Positions 49,025 to 59,902 of a stretch of 64,000 bases of DNA are shown piece after piece. Every line of letters begins with the position of its first letter. Position 1 is the first letter of the stretch. Origin of the DNA: Polyporus tsugae (lineage: Eukaryota; Basidiomycota; Agaricomycetes; Polyporales; Polyporaceae). The DNA lies in NCBI GenBank assembly GCA_024305745.1, contig JAHRBS010000007.1:1550001-1614000 (forward strand), read 5' to 3'. Under the pieces are notes generated by a model. It had not been told where the DNA came from and searched no databases. It saw only the letters and a program-made list of their open reading frames with translations. The position numbers and the translations under genes were made by a program.

Positions 49025-51045
49025 TCATGCCTCCACGTTTCCATCCCTGTTAACAGCCACGCTAGGACCCGCGTCCTCTGGCCGAGCATGTGGAGATGGT
49101 CTCTTGTCTTTCCCAGTCATCCTACGATGCCCACGACTACGATGATGCATTTCCCATTTCGTCCCATCGACCAGGACAGGCTGGTCGGGGTCAATCGTAC
49201 ACACGGGGCAGACCATACGCTGATTCGCGTTCAATACGGCCATCGGGCTGCAGGAAGACATGATGAGCGTCCCTGGTGGCGTGCCAGTGAGAGAATGACG
49301 CACTCTGTCGGTCGGTCGCGAACCATTAACATTTCGAACGCAGGCTGGGACAGCATCAATGGGTCGGGAAGCGCCTCTCCTGACAGGAAGGCTGTAGTAA
49401 CTGCATGGTAAGAAGTCCAAAAATCCGGAGGATTGTGGGTACCGACCTCTGGTGATGTCATTGCCCATGTCGTCAACATTGGTCTTCCATGCGTCCCCAA
49501 GCTCTGCACATCCGAGATCCCTGTCAGTGTCAGAATAGCGCCGCCATAGAAGGTGTAACTCCACAAACCCGTAGCGTCTAGCAAATACGTTGGGACCACC
49601 GGCTCTCCGCCTCCGGCTTGGCTGTCGGCATTTGCGGCGTTCACGACGGGAAGGAGCTTATTCCGGATCCAAGCAACTTGCCGTTTCGCGTACCTCCGCG
49701 TGCCCAACTTCATCTGCTCCACTGCCAAATGAAATGCTGCCTCCGAGGGCTCCGGAGCACTCAAGTAGTCATGGAATTCCTTGTATCCTTAAGGGGATAC
49801 CGAACGACTAGAATGAGCCTTGGGTGAGTCACGAAGTCAACTTCCCCCTTACCAATTGACTGGTATATGCCCAGCGTATAGTCCATGCCTGGCGGCCCGT
49901 TGTGGCAAGCCGAGAACTCCGATTGGGCTCCTGCCGCAGCAATTGCTCGCAGCGTCCGTATTTCGTTCAAAAGACCTTGCTACTGCCCATAAATATCGAT
50001 ATCCAGGAAGCAGGAGCAAATTGCTTACTTCGATCATCTGATTGACCCGTTCGTCTAGGCGGGGTTTCAGGACGTCTGGTTTTGCATATAGCCAGAAACA
50101 TAGTGTGCGATATCTACATAGCGGTTTCAAATAATTGACAAACCAACCCAGGTAAGTAGAAGGGGAGCACGTACCTCGGTCTAGACGTCAATTGAGACTG
50201 TTCCTTAATAATCTCACTGGCGAGCCTACGACTCTCTTGAATGATACGTATATTCGTGAGGACCTTTCGTGAGTCTCGCCAATGCCATCGTTGAGAAACC
50301 AATGGGTCCATGTGGGCGAGAAGCTTGTGAAGATTGAGGGATAACTGTGGGTCGAGGTCCGCAGTTGGGGCTTGCTCAGGAAGGTTGTTGAACAAACTGA
50401 GTAGTTCTGGAGAAAGGGATGTGAGAGCGTTCGTAAATGCTGCAGAGGGCAGCTGAGCCTCATTGACTTCGGGAGATTCTTCTCCTGACTTGTCCAGGGA
50501 AGCCATTCGCTCGGGGAAGATGAGATGTTGGATCCAATACGAGGTGCCCCCGGCTACGATGGGGACCTGATTCCTGTTATGTGTCTCCTCGACCTGATAC
50601 CGCATGAACACCTGGAAAATAGGGCGAGCTTCATAAAACGCACCGCTTCGATAGCGTCCTTTATCCACTCGGGCCCAGTCAACTGCTCTCCAGGTTTCTT
50701 GTAGTCCATTAGGAGATGCTCGACACCGCACCGTTCCGCCATGGGGACCTTGTTCGTGATGACGTCCATCCCCGTATAGACTTGCATCGAGTCCGCATTG
50801 ATGATCCTTGCGCCATTATAAGGGTGATTTTGACGGTTTCCGGCGGACAACGCGAGAGCGAGGTCGATGCCCAGCTTCGACTTGCCGACACCGGTAGTCC
50901 CACAGATGACGATGAGAGGCTTCGAGGACATATTTTTGAGGGCAGCGAATGACCTCTTGAAGATGCTGGTCTGGAGAACACTCAGAAAGGCAGATGAAAG
51001 GGTTGGCATTGAGCTGAACAGACCATGAGCGATTATTACGTTCAC
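49025..51045 (-). CDS. MOD5: tRNA dimethylallyltransferase (isopentenyltransferase) Mod5
   Basis: The enzyme adds a dimethylallyl group to A37 of tRNAs that read codons starting with U. From 51045 the frame gives a possible mitochondrial presequence (FLSVLQTSIFKRSFAALKN), then P-loop VICGTTGVGKSKLGIDLAL, NADSMQVYTGMDVITNKV, EHLLMDYKKPGEQLTGPEW, VAGGTSYWIQHLIFPERM, RKVLTNIRIIQES, WLYAKPDVLKPRLDERVNQM, YQSIG spliced to YKEFHDYL, and EQMKLGTRRYAKRQVAWIRN. The C-terminal end has the zinc-finger-like CPVC with KWEMHHRSRGHRR typical of eukaryotic forms. The stop is at 49025. In-frame ATGs at residues 1, 13 and 39 could give mitochondrial and cytosolic forms, as in yeast. There are about eight exons. 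The P-loop, substrate and finger motifs are all intact. Confidence 0.95.
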
Positions 51046-51141
51046 TGCATGGGTACTAGGGGATGCATTTAGCGCCGGTGGATGACGTCGATGCGCTTGA
51101 CTCGCTTGGGGTCCAAGTCACAACCGCCGGCAACTCGAACA

Positions 51142-51181
51142 ACACAGTCCATAAACGAACGACACAGCCCATAAACGAACG
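51142..51181. repeat. 20-base direct repeat, two copies
   Basis: ACACAGTCCATAAACGAACG at 51142-51161 is followed at once by a copy with one C for T change at 51162-51181. It lies in the 203 bases between the MOD5 start and the PRP38 stop, so it may sit in the MOD5 promoter or the PRP38 3' untranslated region. Confidence 0.85.
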
Positions 51182-51248
51182 TCATTCGATACACATATGT
51201 ACAAGGGAGTGACATGCTGGACGAACACTGCCAGCTTGGCGATGACCG

Positions 51249-51529
51249 TCAGATCGTGTCCATGCGATCCGGCGAGATGCTGCGGCTACGGGAACGGAAG
51301 CGACCAGGTGAACCATTAACACGATCTGGTGAGATGCTCCTGCTCCGGGACCGATAGGGCGAGCGTGAGCCAGAACGACTGCGGGATATGTACCGTGACC
51401 CGGTGGAAGGCGAGCGAGACTTGGAGACACTCCGTCTTCGACTCGGGCTTCCGGGAGCTGACGGGCTTCTCGTAGCACCTCTTGCACTCCGCGGGCTCCT
51501 GCTCCTGTCCGTGCTCCTGCTCCTGTCCG

Positions 51530-51590
<61 letters not shown>

Positions 51591-52381
51591 CTCGTGACCG
51601 CTCTTACCCTCCATAGCGTCCAACAAGCGACTCTTCCTCGGCCCAATATCTCCGAATTCTTCCAAAACGTCGCGCTTAGTAAGTCGGGGCAGGATGAGGT
51701 CGCATACTCGCTCGTCGTTCAGTAATTGGTCCACAAACTCGTCCATGAACGTCAGCGCGTAACCCCCTGTCTCTGCATCAGATAGGCGTCAAAAATATAA
51801 CAAAACCACGCACCCATTCCCAGATGTCGCAGTTTCCGGTAGTCCTTCAACAGGGGTTCCAGGATTTCGTAGACTTCTACAGGGCGGAAGGTCATCCGCA
51901 CGTAGAATACGGCAAGTGCTCGCAGATACCTGGTGACACCATCTCTGAGAAAGAAGTAGGAAGGCTGGGCGCGATAGAACACGTACTTGAACTCATCCGC
52001 CTGCAAATACTCTAACAAAATCTCCTTCTCCGGCTGGAGTTGCAGGAGCTTAAGGAGTAGACATAAGAACTCTGTTGGCTTTTGGTTGCCGTATACGCCA
52101 CCAATTGCTTTCAGCTCGATAGCCTTATCAATTAGTGTCTCGGCTGCATGCAAAGACGGTATTAGAAATCGACTGGAACGGGAAGACCGTGCAACGTACC
52201 AGTGAGTGCGAAACAGTGCTCCTTCCAATAATTAGAGTCATAGATGCGGCTCCGGATGACGGATTCAACTAGATACTAAACACTCAGTTACGAATGTCTT
52301 CCGTCTACATGAGCATACGCAACGCACCTGAGGATTCTGGCCATGGATGGCGACTGCCCCGCGGACCGTGGTGTTGGCCAT
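51249..52381 (-). CDS. PRP38: Pre-mRNA-splicing factor Prp38 with RS tail
   Basis: Prp38 belongs to the U4/U6.U5 tri-snRNP and is needed to activate the spliceosome. The start at 52381 reads MANTTVRGAVAIHGQNPQ, then YLVESVIRSRIYDSNYWKEH. The conserved core follows: TLIDKAIELKAIGGVYGNQ, KPTEFLCLLLKLLQLQPEKE, YVFYRAQPSYFFLRDG, RYLRALAVFYVRMTF, YEILEPLLKDYRKLRHLG, MDEFVDQLLNDERVCD and ILPRLTKRDVLEEFGDIGPR. The C-terminal third is an Arg/Ser-rich domain with a pure RS run followed by STDRSRSTDRSRSPRS and RSISPDR repeats. The stop is at 51249. There are about five exons. Fungal Prp38 proteins often lack such a long RS tail; here it resembles animal PRPF38B/A-like forms. Confidence 0.95.
51495..51590. 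repeat. Hexanucleotide repeat coding for the RS run of Prp38
   Basis: The plus strand holds about ten perfect GCTCCT units (51531-51590) and, before them, two 18-base imperfect units (51495-51530). On the coding strand they read AGG AGC, that is Arg-Ser, and ACG GAC plus RS units. Such a tract is prone to slippage, but a change of one whole unit keeps the frame. Confidence 0.92.
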
Positions 52382-52748
52382 GGTGAACGCGTTATTTACG
52401 CTTATTTGTCCCCCACACGGCTAAATCTCAAGTTGGCGCGCGACCGACAATAGAACTTTACCGACTCTTAAAGCGCCCACGTCCGGAAGGAAACTGCAAC
52501 ACTTATTTTGCGACGGAATTTATGTTTGTGCTCGAAAAGAGCCGGATCCAGCGGCAGCCATTCGTGTCGTTCTAGTACGATACATAGTCACAGGTTGCTC
52601 AATTATTTCATCAAGGGCCAGCGCTATGACCCTGGCCTTACAGCAATGCAAGGCTGGGCTTTTACACAAGATCGTGCAATTCATCCACCAACAAGCAGTA
52701 TACCTCATGTCCCGTCCTTTCCCTCCTCCTCTAGACAGACCGTGACAA
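52382..52748. other. Intergenic region between PRP38 and the SurE-like gene
   Basis: Both neighbours are on the minus strand. The stretch should hold the PRP38 promoter and the 3' end of the SurE-like gene. No further gene is recognised. Confidence 0.45.
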
Positions 52749-54191
52749 TCAGAACTGAGTGCCACGGATGGCCGTCCGGAGACGGTGCTGGATGGGACGC
52801 GCGAGACGCTCGGGTGCGTCGTAATCAACAGAGAAGATGCTCACGGCGGTTTGGCAGCCAGCACTCGTGGGGGTCTCGCCTGTGAGGATTGTGTCAGCCA
52901 GGCGAGCGTATGTAGGTTGCGATGTAGCTCACCAGGATCCTCACGAACGCCGTTGATGTTAGCGTTGACACCAGTCGCCTCACTATGTAAATCAGTCAAA
53001 TCAACGACGCGATACGTGCGGACTAATGGTGAAACGAAACGTACATATCGGTTTCAACAGGGAAACCAGTGGTGGAGTCGATGGAGATATGGGCAACGAC
53101 GGCACCTCCAGTCAAACGAGTGAAGACGAATGGAGGCGTGGTGCAGTTGCTGTCAGGACCGAAAGTGGGGATGTTCACACTGCGAGCGAATCGTGAGCTA
53201 CTAGCTAAAGAAGAAGAATATCAAGGGACTGACCTCAAGCCGACGCCGAGGGGAAGGAGGCGCTCCTGGGTCGCGTTCACGCCAGCAGCAAGGGTAGCCA
53301 CAAGGTTCTTCACAACCTGAGCAGCCAAGTTGGCCGGATCATTTGCGTCGCCCGTATTGGTCGTGTAAGAGCGGTGAGTGCTGTTTCCCGCAGAGAACGC
53401 AACGGCAGGGATCTATGTGGCAGCTTCAGTATAGGTTAGAATGCCCAGATGAGGAGGCCTTACACCGCGCTCGACAGAGACGTAGGTTGCACCAACGGTA
53501 CCGCTCAGAGTGAACACATAGGGGCCGTTGTTCTGGCCCTCGTTAGGGCCAGAGACCACAAGATCAATGGGTGCACTGCCGAACTTTTGAGGAGCGATGA
53601 TGTCAATGCCGAACACAACCTGGTCACGAAGGAAGCTCATATCAGTGATTCCTGCGCGCCGACGGTATATAAGATTTGTACTGAGGCCGCGGGCGTCCCG
53701 TTGAAGTAGACTGTTCGGATGAAAGCTAATCAGGACCGTCTGACCTGGACGGTTACCAGGTTAAGCGCAGCCACTCACACAGATTGTCATTCTGAGAATC
53801 CGAACCGAAGTAAGGAGCGCCGACGGCGATAGAGCCGAACTCGCCTCCAGACTCGGTGATGTTCGTCGTGGGGAGAACGAAGGTACCACCCCTGCCCGAT
53901 TGCTGAACAGCCGGGCTGCCGAAGGTACTGTCAGCATCGAGCGTGACGACAAGGCACGAGCGGCGCTGCACAACTCACGCAACCATAAGCACGTTGTGCC
54001 CATCCGCCTTCAGTACGTCGTACGTCGCACTAATATCAGACCAAACGCGTCAGTACACATCTGCAGAGAGGTGTGATGTACTATGCATACCGGATATTCG
54101 CAGAGGCCCAACTGTCATCGTTCGTGAGCAGGATGTTCAGACCTGCGACACATGACACGAAAGCGAGCAGCGGTACGGAGAGCTTCCACAT
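52749..54191 (-). CDS. Secreted SurE-like acid phosphatase/5'-nucleotidase
   Basis: SurE-fold enzymes are metal-dependent phosphatases that use an Asp-Asp pair near the N-terminus. The start at 54191 gives a signal peptide (MWKLSVPLLAFVSCVAG) followed at once by the family opening LNILLTNDDSWASANIR with the DD pair. Then come TYDVLKADGHNVLMVA, SPAVQQSGRGGTFVLP, FGSDSQNDNL, NGTPAASVQILYT, VVFGIDIIAPQK, DLVVSGPNEGQNNGPYVFTL, SGTVGATYVSVERGVIPAVA, FSAGNSTHRSYTT, LAAGVNATQERLLPLGVGL, and SIDSTTGFPVETD. The last exon ends RPIQHRLRTAIRGTQF at 52749. There are about nine exons. Placing the enzyme outside the cell is inferred from the signal peptide, whereas bacterial SurE is cytosolic. The physiological substrate is unknown. 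Confidence 0.9.
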
Positions 54192-56195
54192 GTTTGAACA
54201 AGTCTGGGGGTGTTTGAGGAGGTTGGGGCGAACCACAGCAAGTGCGGAGGACCGTGGTGCGGTGTATTTGTATCCCACGAGATCCTGGGGTGACAGGAGA
54301 CTTTCGGAAACATCTTCTATACATACTTCATAGACGACGGAAATCGACACCACGATGGACGAATGGGCAGCGTTAGCGGGATGCACGTTTTCAAACTCCT
54401 TGATGACCCAGCAGTGTGGATTCCGAGGTTCGGCAGCGCCGCTAATGATGAAGGCTCCGGGCAGTTGAGCCGTTCGATGGATAAGTAGAGCTGAGTACTA
54501 AGCTGCGCTAGGGGTGACGTAAGATGCGTCGTCCAGACAAGGTACCAACACTGGAATGCACGTACTTACCTTGATGAACCTAGCCTCCACAAGAACGTAG
54601 GTCTAGAGGTCCTAACTAGCTACAACTTGAACAACTTCTGGTCCTCGACCAACCCAAGATTCATGTGAAGGCATGAGTTCTGACTGATGATCCAGAATCC
54701 ATGGCCTCGGCCAACCCGAAAAACTCAGGAAAAGGGTAAGTCTCCGTTGCTGGGAGGGTCTGAGACGCAAAGATGACGGTGAAGTAGTGAGAGTCGTCCA
54801 AGTCATGATGGTCAATGGTGATGCCAAAAGCACTGCCATCACCGGCACTGGGGGATCTCAGACCGCTTGTCGGCAGAGTTCGTCGGCCCGCCATCATTAC
54901 ATCACTGCATACAGCCAACGAGCCTGCGTTGACCTACTGTTGACCTCTGGAGTCTGGACGTGAACGTTCAAACATTTATCACTCTTTTAATCCCCCATTA
55001 TTCCCGCATCGTTGTGTTGCAGGTCATGTTGTGAGTGTCCGCGTCACACTGTTGCATCTATTCTTCTGCATTGATGGCAGTGTCCGATTTCGAACGTTAC
55101 AGTCTATACTCTCCTGCAGTGGCAGTCCTCACAACGCCCTGACATAATTAGTGGGAGTTGGGTGTAGAGATAGACACGGAGGAGGGAGAGGGTACGTTGG
55201 AGACCAGCGTGTCTGGCATCCTGGTGAACTTGGCTGCTCCGGTTTGCCGCACATGCCGGCTACTCGTCGACATCGGGAGGAGTCAGAGTGTATACAAGCC
55301 AGAAAGATGGGTACGGGCATCCCCCTCTTGTGGAAGCGGAAACGCGGCATCCTTTTAGAGACCAGGAAACCGTCAAGTCCTCGTCTTGTGGACACTCAGC
55401 CTACGGATACTCCATCGGATCTCCACCTGTGCGGAATCCAGACACGCCTCTGGACTTCTTTGACCGCGACGCTGGTGGGTGAGATCATGGTCTATTCGTG
55501 TTGTGTCCTCAACTCTCCGCCTGTGTACACCATTTCTCAACACGTTTCCAACGTTTTAGGAGACTCTGGTTCTGAACCATGTGTCGTTCGTTACCTCCGC
55601 TATCCCTCCGATATGACCTCAAAGACGGACTGCTGGTTGCAACGACGTGCGCAAGGATACATCGACGGCAACAATGCACATAGTTTCCACCACGTCGGCG
55701 ACAAATGTACTGCCGATGCCTTGTCTCAGTGAGTTCCATTTGGTCTCTTTCCGGGGAGCGTCCCGTCATTCTGAAGACTTGGTGCTGCAAATAGCTCAGG
55801 TTGGAAAATCTTTTACACCACCTGCTCAAGTACTCAGGTGCGGCAGGCATCAGATACCACAGCGCGAGCCTCAGATGAGCTCCCCTCGTCTGACTGGATG
55901 TCACACTCGCCAGGCAGCTAGAACTGGATGTACAGTGACGAGGTGTAGGGAAAAAGTCAATCATTAGTGTAGTGTGTGTAGCATGGGAGAGGTGCAGCCC
56001 ATAGAATATATTTTACACATGGGGAATGAGGATACCGGAGCATGCGGAAAGGACAGCGGGAGGCTGTCGCTCACTCCCATCATCGCCACCAACAGTGTTG
56101 GCCTCTTCCGTCCTACTGACCAGCGACGGGTCCCACTCCTCCACGCGGCTCTCGTGGTTCGGCTTTCCACCTCACTTGCGTACGAAAGGCCAAGG
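54192..56195. other. Gene-poor stretch of about 2 kb
   Basis: I find no recognised gene between the SurE-like gene and the Rco1-like gene, which diverge. One minus-strand frame at 54661-54918 (85 codons, with HHDLDDSHYFTVIFASQTLP) looks mildly protein-like but has no visible exon partners or family. A frame open upstream of 56196 on the plus strand is taken as leader. Confidence 0.4.
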
Positions 56196-59100
56196 ATGGC
56201 GTCGGTAGAGAGCATTCCCGCGTACCTGCAGCCAGGGGTCTCCGTGTCGCAACCGCCCCACCTTGAAGGTGACCCGTCTCTGGCTACAGAGATCTTACCT
56301 GGCCCTCCTTCCCTGGCATCCATCCAACAGGCTGGTCTACCGCGAAAAGACCACAAAAAGGCTGTTGTGTCCTTCTCTTACCTGCCCTCCGCGGACCCGG
56401 GAACCACGTATACCACGCATTTTGCGATGAACCCTCTCTCCGCAGCTCCCGTTGACATGGACGGGACACGGCGGAAACGAGCACGTCTCGACAAAGGGTA
56501 CGTCTACACATTTTTCATCACAAACAAATCTTATCTGAACACTCTGAACATTGTTCCGGACCTCCTTTGCACAAACGATCACCTCGAAACTTTGCTCCGC
56601 AAATTTGCCCCTGCATTCGCCGCCCCCCTCCGTCAACAGTGCCGAGAGCAGCAGATCCCAACGTGCATCTGCTCGCAGTTTGGCCGGAGTGGCGCCGTCG
56701 TCCGAACCTATAATGGTGTCGGAAGCGACCGCTTCGTCATCGCATGGACTGTCGGACTTTGATCCCCAACTCTTGCCACTTGACTCCGACGACGCCATGT
56801 TATCCCGGGCAACCTCTCTACACGGGGACGACTCGCCACCCCAGTCTGTCGAACCTCCCTCCAAACGGCAACGGGCGCGACCGCAGAAGGATAAGGGGAA
56901 GGGAAAGGAGCGGGAGAGGGAGACGGTGGTGAAGGTCAAGGAGGAGCCAACTGTAGTATCGTTGAGCGAGCATGCCCCCGCTTCGTCCGTGAGTCCATTC
57001 TCGTTTTGGCTCCCCCTTTTGCGTTGGATTAAGCCTCCGTGCAGCCGAACGAGGACCACTGCTCTGCCTGCCGCTCTCTGGGCGCGCTGGTGTATTGCGA
57101 TGGATGTACCAAGGCTTTCCATTGGCTATGTCTCGATCCCCCGATGGAAGCCAGCGACCTTCCGGAGGGTGAATCTAGATGGTTCTGTCCGGCATGTCTG
57201 CTGGAACAGGTATGGTCCTAGTTCTTCCTACGTATCATGGCTGATCAGTGCCACGCGATAGCGTCCCCCTCCTAAACCGCCTACGACGCTCAAATTCATG
57301 GGACCTCTCATTCAAGAGCTTGGCACCAAGATACCCACCGAGTTCCAAGTACCTCAAGATATACGGTCCTTCTTCAAAGACGGTGGGTCCTGACATCCTA
57401 AACGCCGCTTCTCTCTGTTCCTCACGGCCACTATCTCAGTGGGTACCGGAGCAAGAGGCACGTACCAAGACATGTCCGAAGTGAAACAGGCTCGTTTCAA
57501 GTGAGTCTGCCCCTTCTATTCTGATTGGTCCTCTTGACGAATGTGTACCAGTCGTCACGGTCAACTGGAGGATCGCGATCCTTACAGACTGAAGGATCGC
57601 AATGGCGAGCCTGTCCTCTGCTTCTGCTGTGGTACATCCGCACTCCCTCCCGGTCTTGCCGCGGATTCGCCCACTGCCAAGAGGACGCGGAGATCGACTG
57701 CCAACGTCAACAACTACGAGACCGGTCGGGCAATCATCACGTGTGATTATTGTCATTTGCATTGGCATCTTGACTGCATTGATCCTCCTATGATCATTAT
57801 GCCACCCTGGTCGAAGAAGTGGATGTGTCCAAACCATGCTGAACAAACATCAGTGAGCATTCCCAGCTTTCTCTAGCATGCCTTCGCCTCGACTCATAAC
57901 TCACCCACATGGCGATTTAGCAACCGAAGCGTCGCATTCCTCGAGCAAATGCTACCCCGATTGATGTCACCAAGCCCCGGCAATGGAATAACGGCAACAT
58001 CGAGATCGTACAGGCCGACACCGCCCCACCGCCGGTTACCGTGCCAAATAAAGTCAATGTCGACGAGGTCTTGATAAACGGTCGTCGATATCGAGTGCCG
58101 GAGAGGATCATTACGCTCGACTTCTGGGACAAGATAGCAAAGAATCGCCGCGGTGAACCCGCGTCTGAAACGTCAGTAGTTATTTCATTCAGCCCTATCT
58201 TGTATTGACCAATTGTAACAGCAGGGAAGTTGATGATTCGAGTGCCTTGTCGTCGCCCCTGACGTCGTTGAGCTCTCTTGACGACCAAGATAGTGTGCCG
58301 CCATTTTCTATGGAACCTGCCTTATACTCGATGGACGACGTGAATTTTGCTCAGGTGAGGGGATGTCCACCACCTTCGATATGAAGCTGAGGCTGAGGGT
58401 GTGCTTGTGGTCTCAGATGCTCTGCAACCTTCGGCTGCACAGCACCTCCGATTCTTCGGCCGCTGGAGAGAGTCATGCACGACCTACCGTCAACAGTGTT
58501 CAAGGAGCTAAGCGGATCAAGATAGAGGATGACACAGCGAAGGCGAGTCTTCTGCTGTGTTGTATATACCTCCAGCAACCTCATTGGTCACCTTTCGCGT
58601 ATAGACCGTGTTGGATTGGCCTCAGAAGGGTGTGGCTTCTTCCAGCAACGCAGGGGGCAGTACTGCCCGCCCACGACGTGCAGCAGCAGCTCGCACTACT
58701 GCAGCTTCTCAGTCTCGCTCCACCAGGAGGTCAGGTCGTTCTGGCGATGACGACATCCTGATGGACATAGACTTCGACTTGCCTCAACCTGCCCCCTCCT
58801 CAGGAAAACGGCCCGACGCTCGCCGGAAGGCAGCCAGGCCACCTGAGCCGGTCAACAGCGCGTATCGTGCTCATGCTCCATCCGTGAACGGCACCACCAC
58901 ATCGATTGCCACCGAAGGGGACAAGAATGCATCCGACGTAACGGTTACGGAGTCCGCTTCGGCGCAGGTCCCTGGAAAGCCAAAGAGGACTCGCCAACCT
59001 CCAAAGACCTCGTCGTCGCGTGTTACTGCCATCAAGCCAGATCCCGACGCCCCTCAGCCGAGCCTTAATCCACCACCTGCCTCCGGTTCTAGGAAGAAGG

Positions 59101-59423
59101 CCAATACCTCAGCTCGTGCTCCCAAACCGGCCACTCCCGCTGTAACGAACGGCACGGTTCCCGTCGCACCTTCCGGTCCTAAGCCCGATGCGACTCCCAC
59201 TCTCAAGATCCGTCTCCCCAGACTCGGAGCTTTCAACTCCCCATCTGCAACTAAAGAGTCCGTACTGGAGGGGTCTAGGGTTTCGCCGACCAAACCCGCC
59301 CCTCCCGCGGTTCCCACCCGCCCGCGACGTTCTCTCCGGCGTCAGGCTTCCATCCCTACTCCCCTAAACTCGGCATCCATAAGCGAGGCCGGTTCATCTA
59401 CTAGTCCCATCGAGTCGTTTTGA
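56196..59423 (+). CDS. Rco1-like protein with two PHD fingers (Rpd3S-type histone deacetylase complex)
   Basis: Rco1 works with Eaf3 in the Rpd3S deacetylase complex to quiet spurious transcription in gene bodies. From MASVESIPAYLQPG at 56196 a Ser/Pro-rich N-terminus leads to the first PHD finger (NEDHCSACRSLGALVYCDG, FHWLCLDPPME, WFCPACLLEQ, about 57040-57210). Next comes PPTTLKFMGPLIQELGTKIP over an intron. The second, atypical PHD finger has a long insert (VLCFCCGTSALPPG, then IITCDYCHLHWHLDCIDPPM and KWMCPNH, about 57620-57835). A block VDEVLINGRRYRVPERIITL follows, then a Ser/Pro/Lys-rich C-terminal region to 59423. There are about nine exons. The two-finger order and spacing match Rco1 and the related human PHF12 type. 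The start could lie further upstream in the same open frame. Confidence 0.85.
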
Positions 59424-59902
59424 CACGTATCCGCGCGAGACAGACACATTATCGTTATTCGATCGTGACTTGCTTCGCTTTCGCAATACTGTACATGGCA
59501 TTGTATTCCAATCACCGTACGTCTCCAGTCGTTTTAAGTACGAACGATATTGTAATCGGGGTGCGCGTTGGTCTATTCATGGGTTTGTCCTTGGCTGAGT
59601 GGCTTGGGTAGTCATCTGGCCTGGTCTGGCTCCAAACGCTAGCCGGCCCTCGTACTTGTCACTGAATCCATGTGTATTCCGTAGTTCCATATACTAAGAC
59701 CAACCACGTTTTCTCAGAGCAGACCCTACTTACCGGTCAGACTTTGCGCTCAAGGGTACCTGTGCTCTTCCCGCGCCCGATTCGGAAGGCGATCTGGAAG
59801 CTCCGAAGCTCGACCGCTGCGGCGGTGCGCACACCGTGACCACCTCGTCCACCTACCAACGTCCAATCCCTTCCTCCTTGCATACATCTACTTGATATCA
59901 TA
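59424..59902. other. Intergenic region before the PGM gene
   Basis: Both neighbours are on the plus strand. The stretch should hold the Rco1-like 3' end and the PGM promoter. Nothing else is recognised. Confidence 0.45.

Noticed and set aside
51388..51597. Leucine-run plus-strand frame
   Set aside because: It is the antisense reading of the Arg-Ser hexanucleotide repeat in PRP38, not a membrane protein.
55974..56195. N-terminal extension of the Rco1-like protein
   Set aside because: The frame is open upstream, but the residues look like leader sequence. The ATG at 56196 gives a typical start. It is not excluded.
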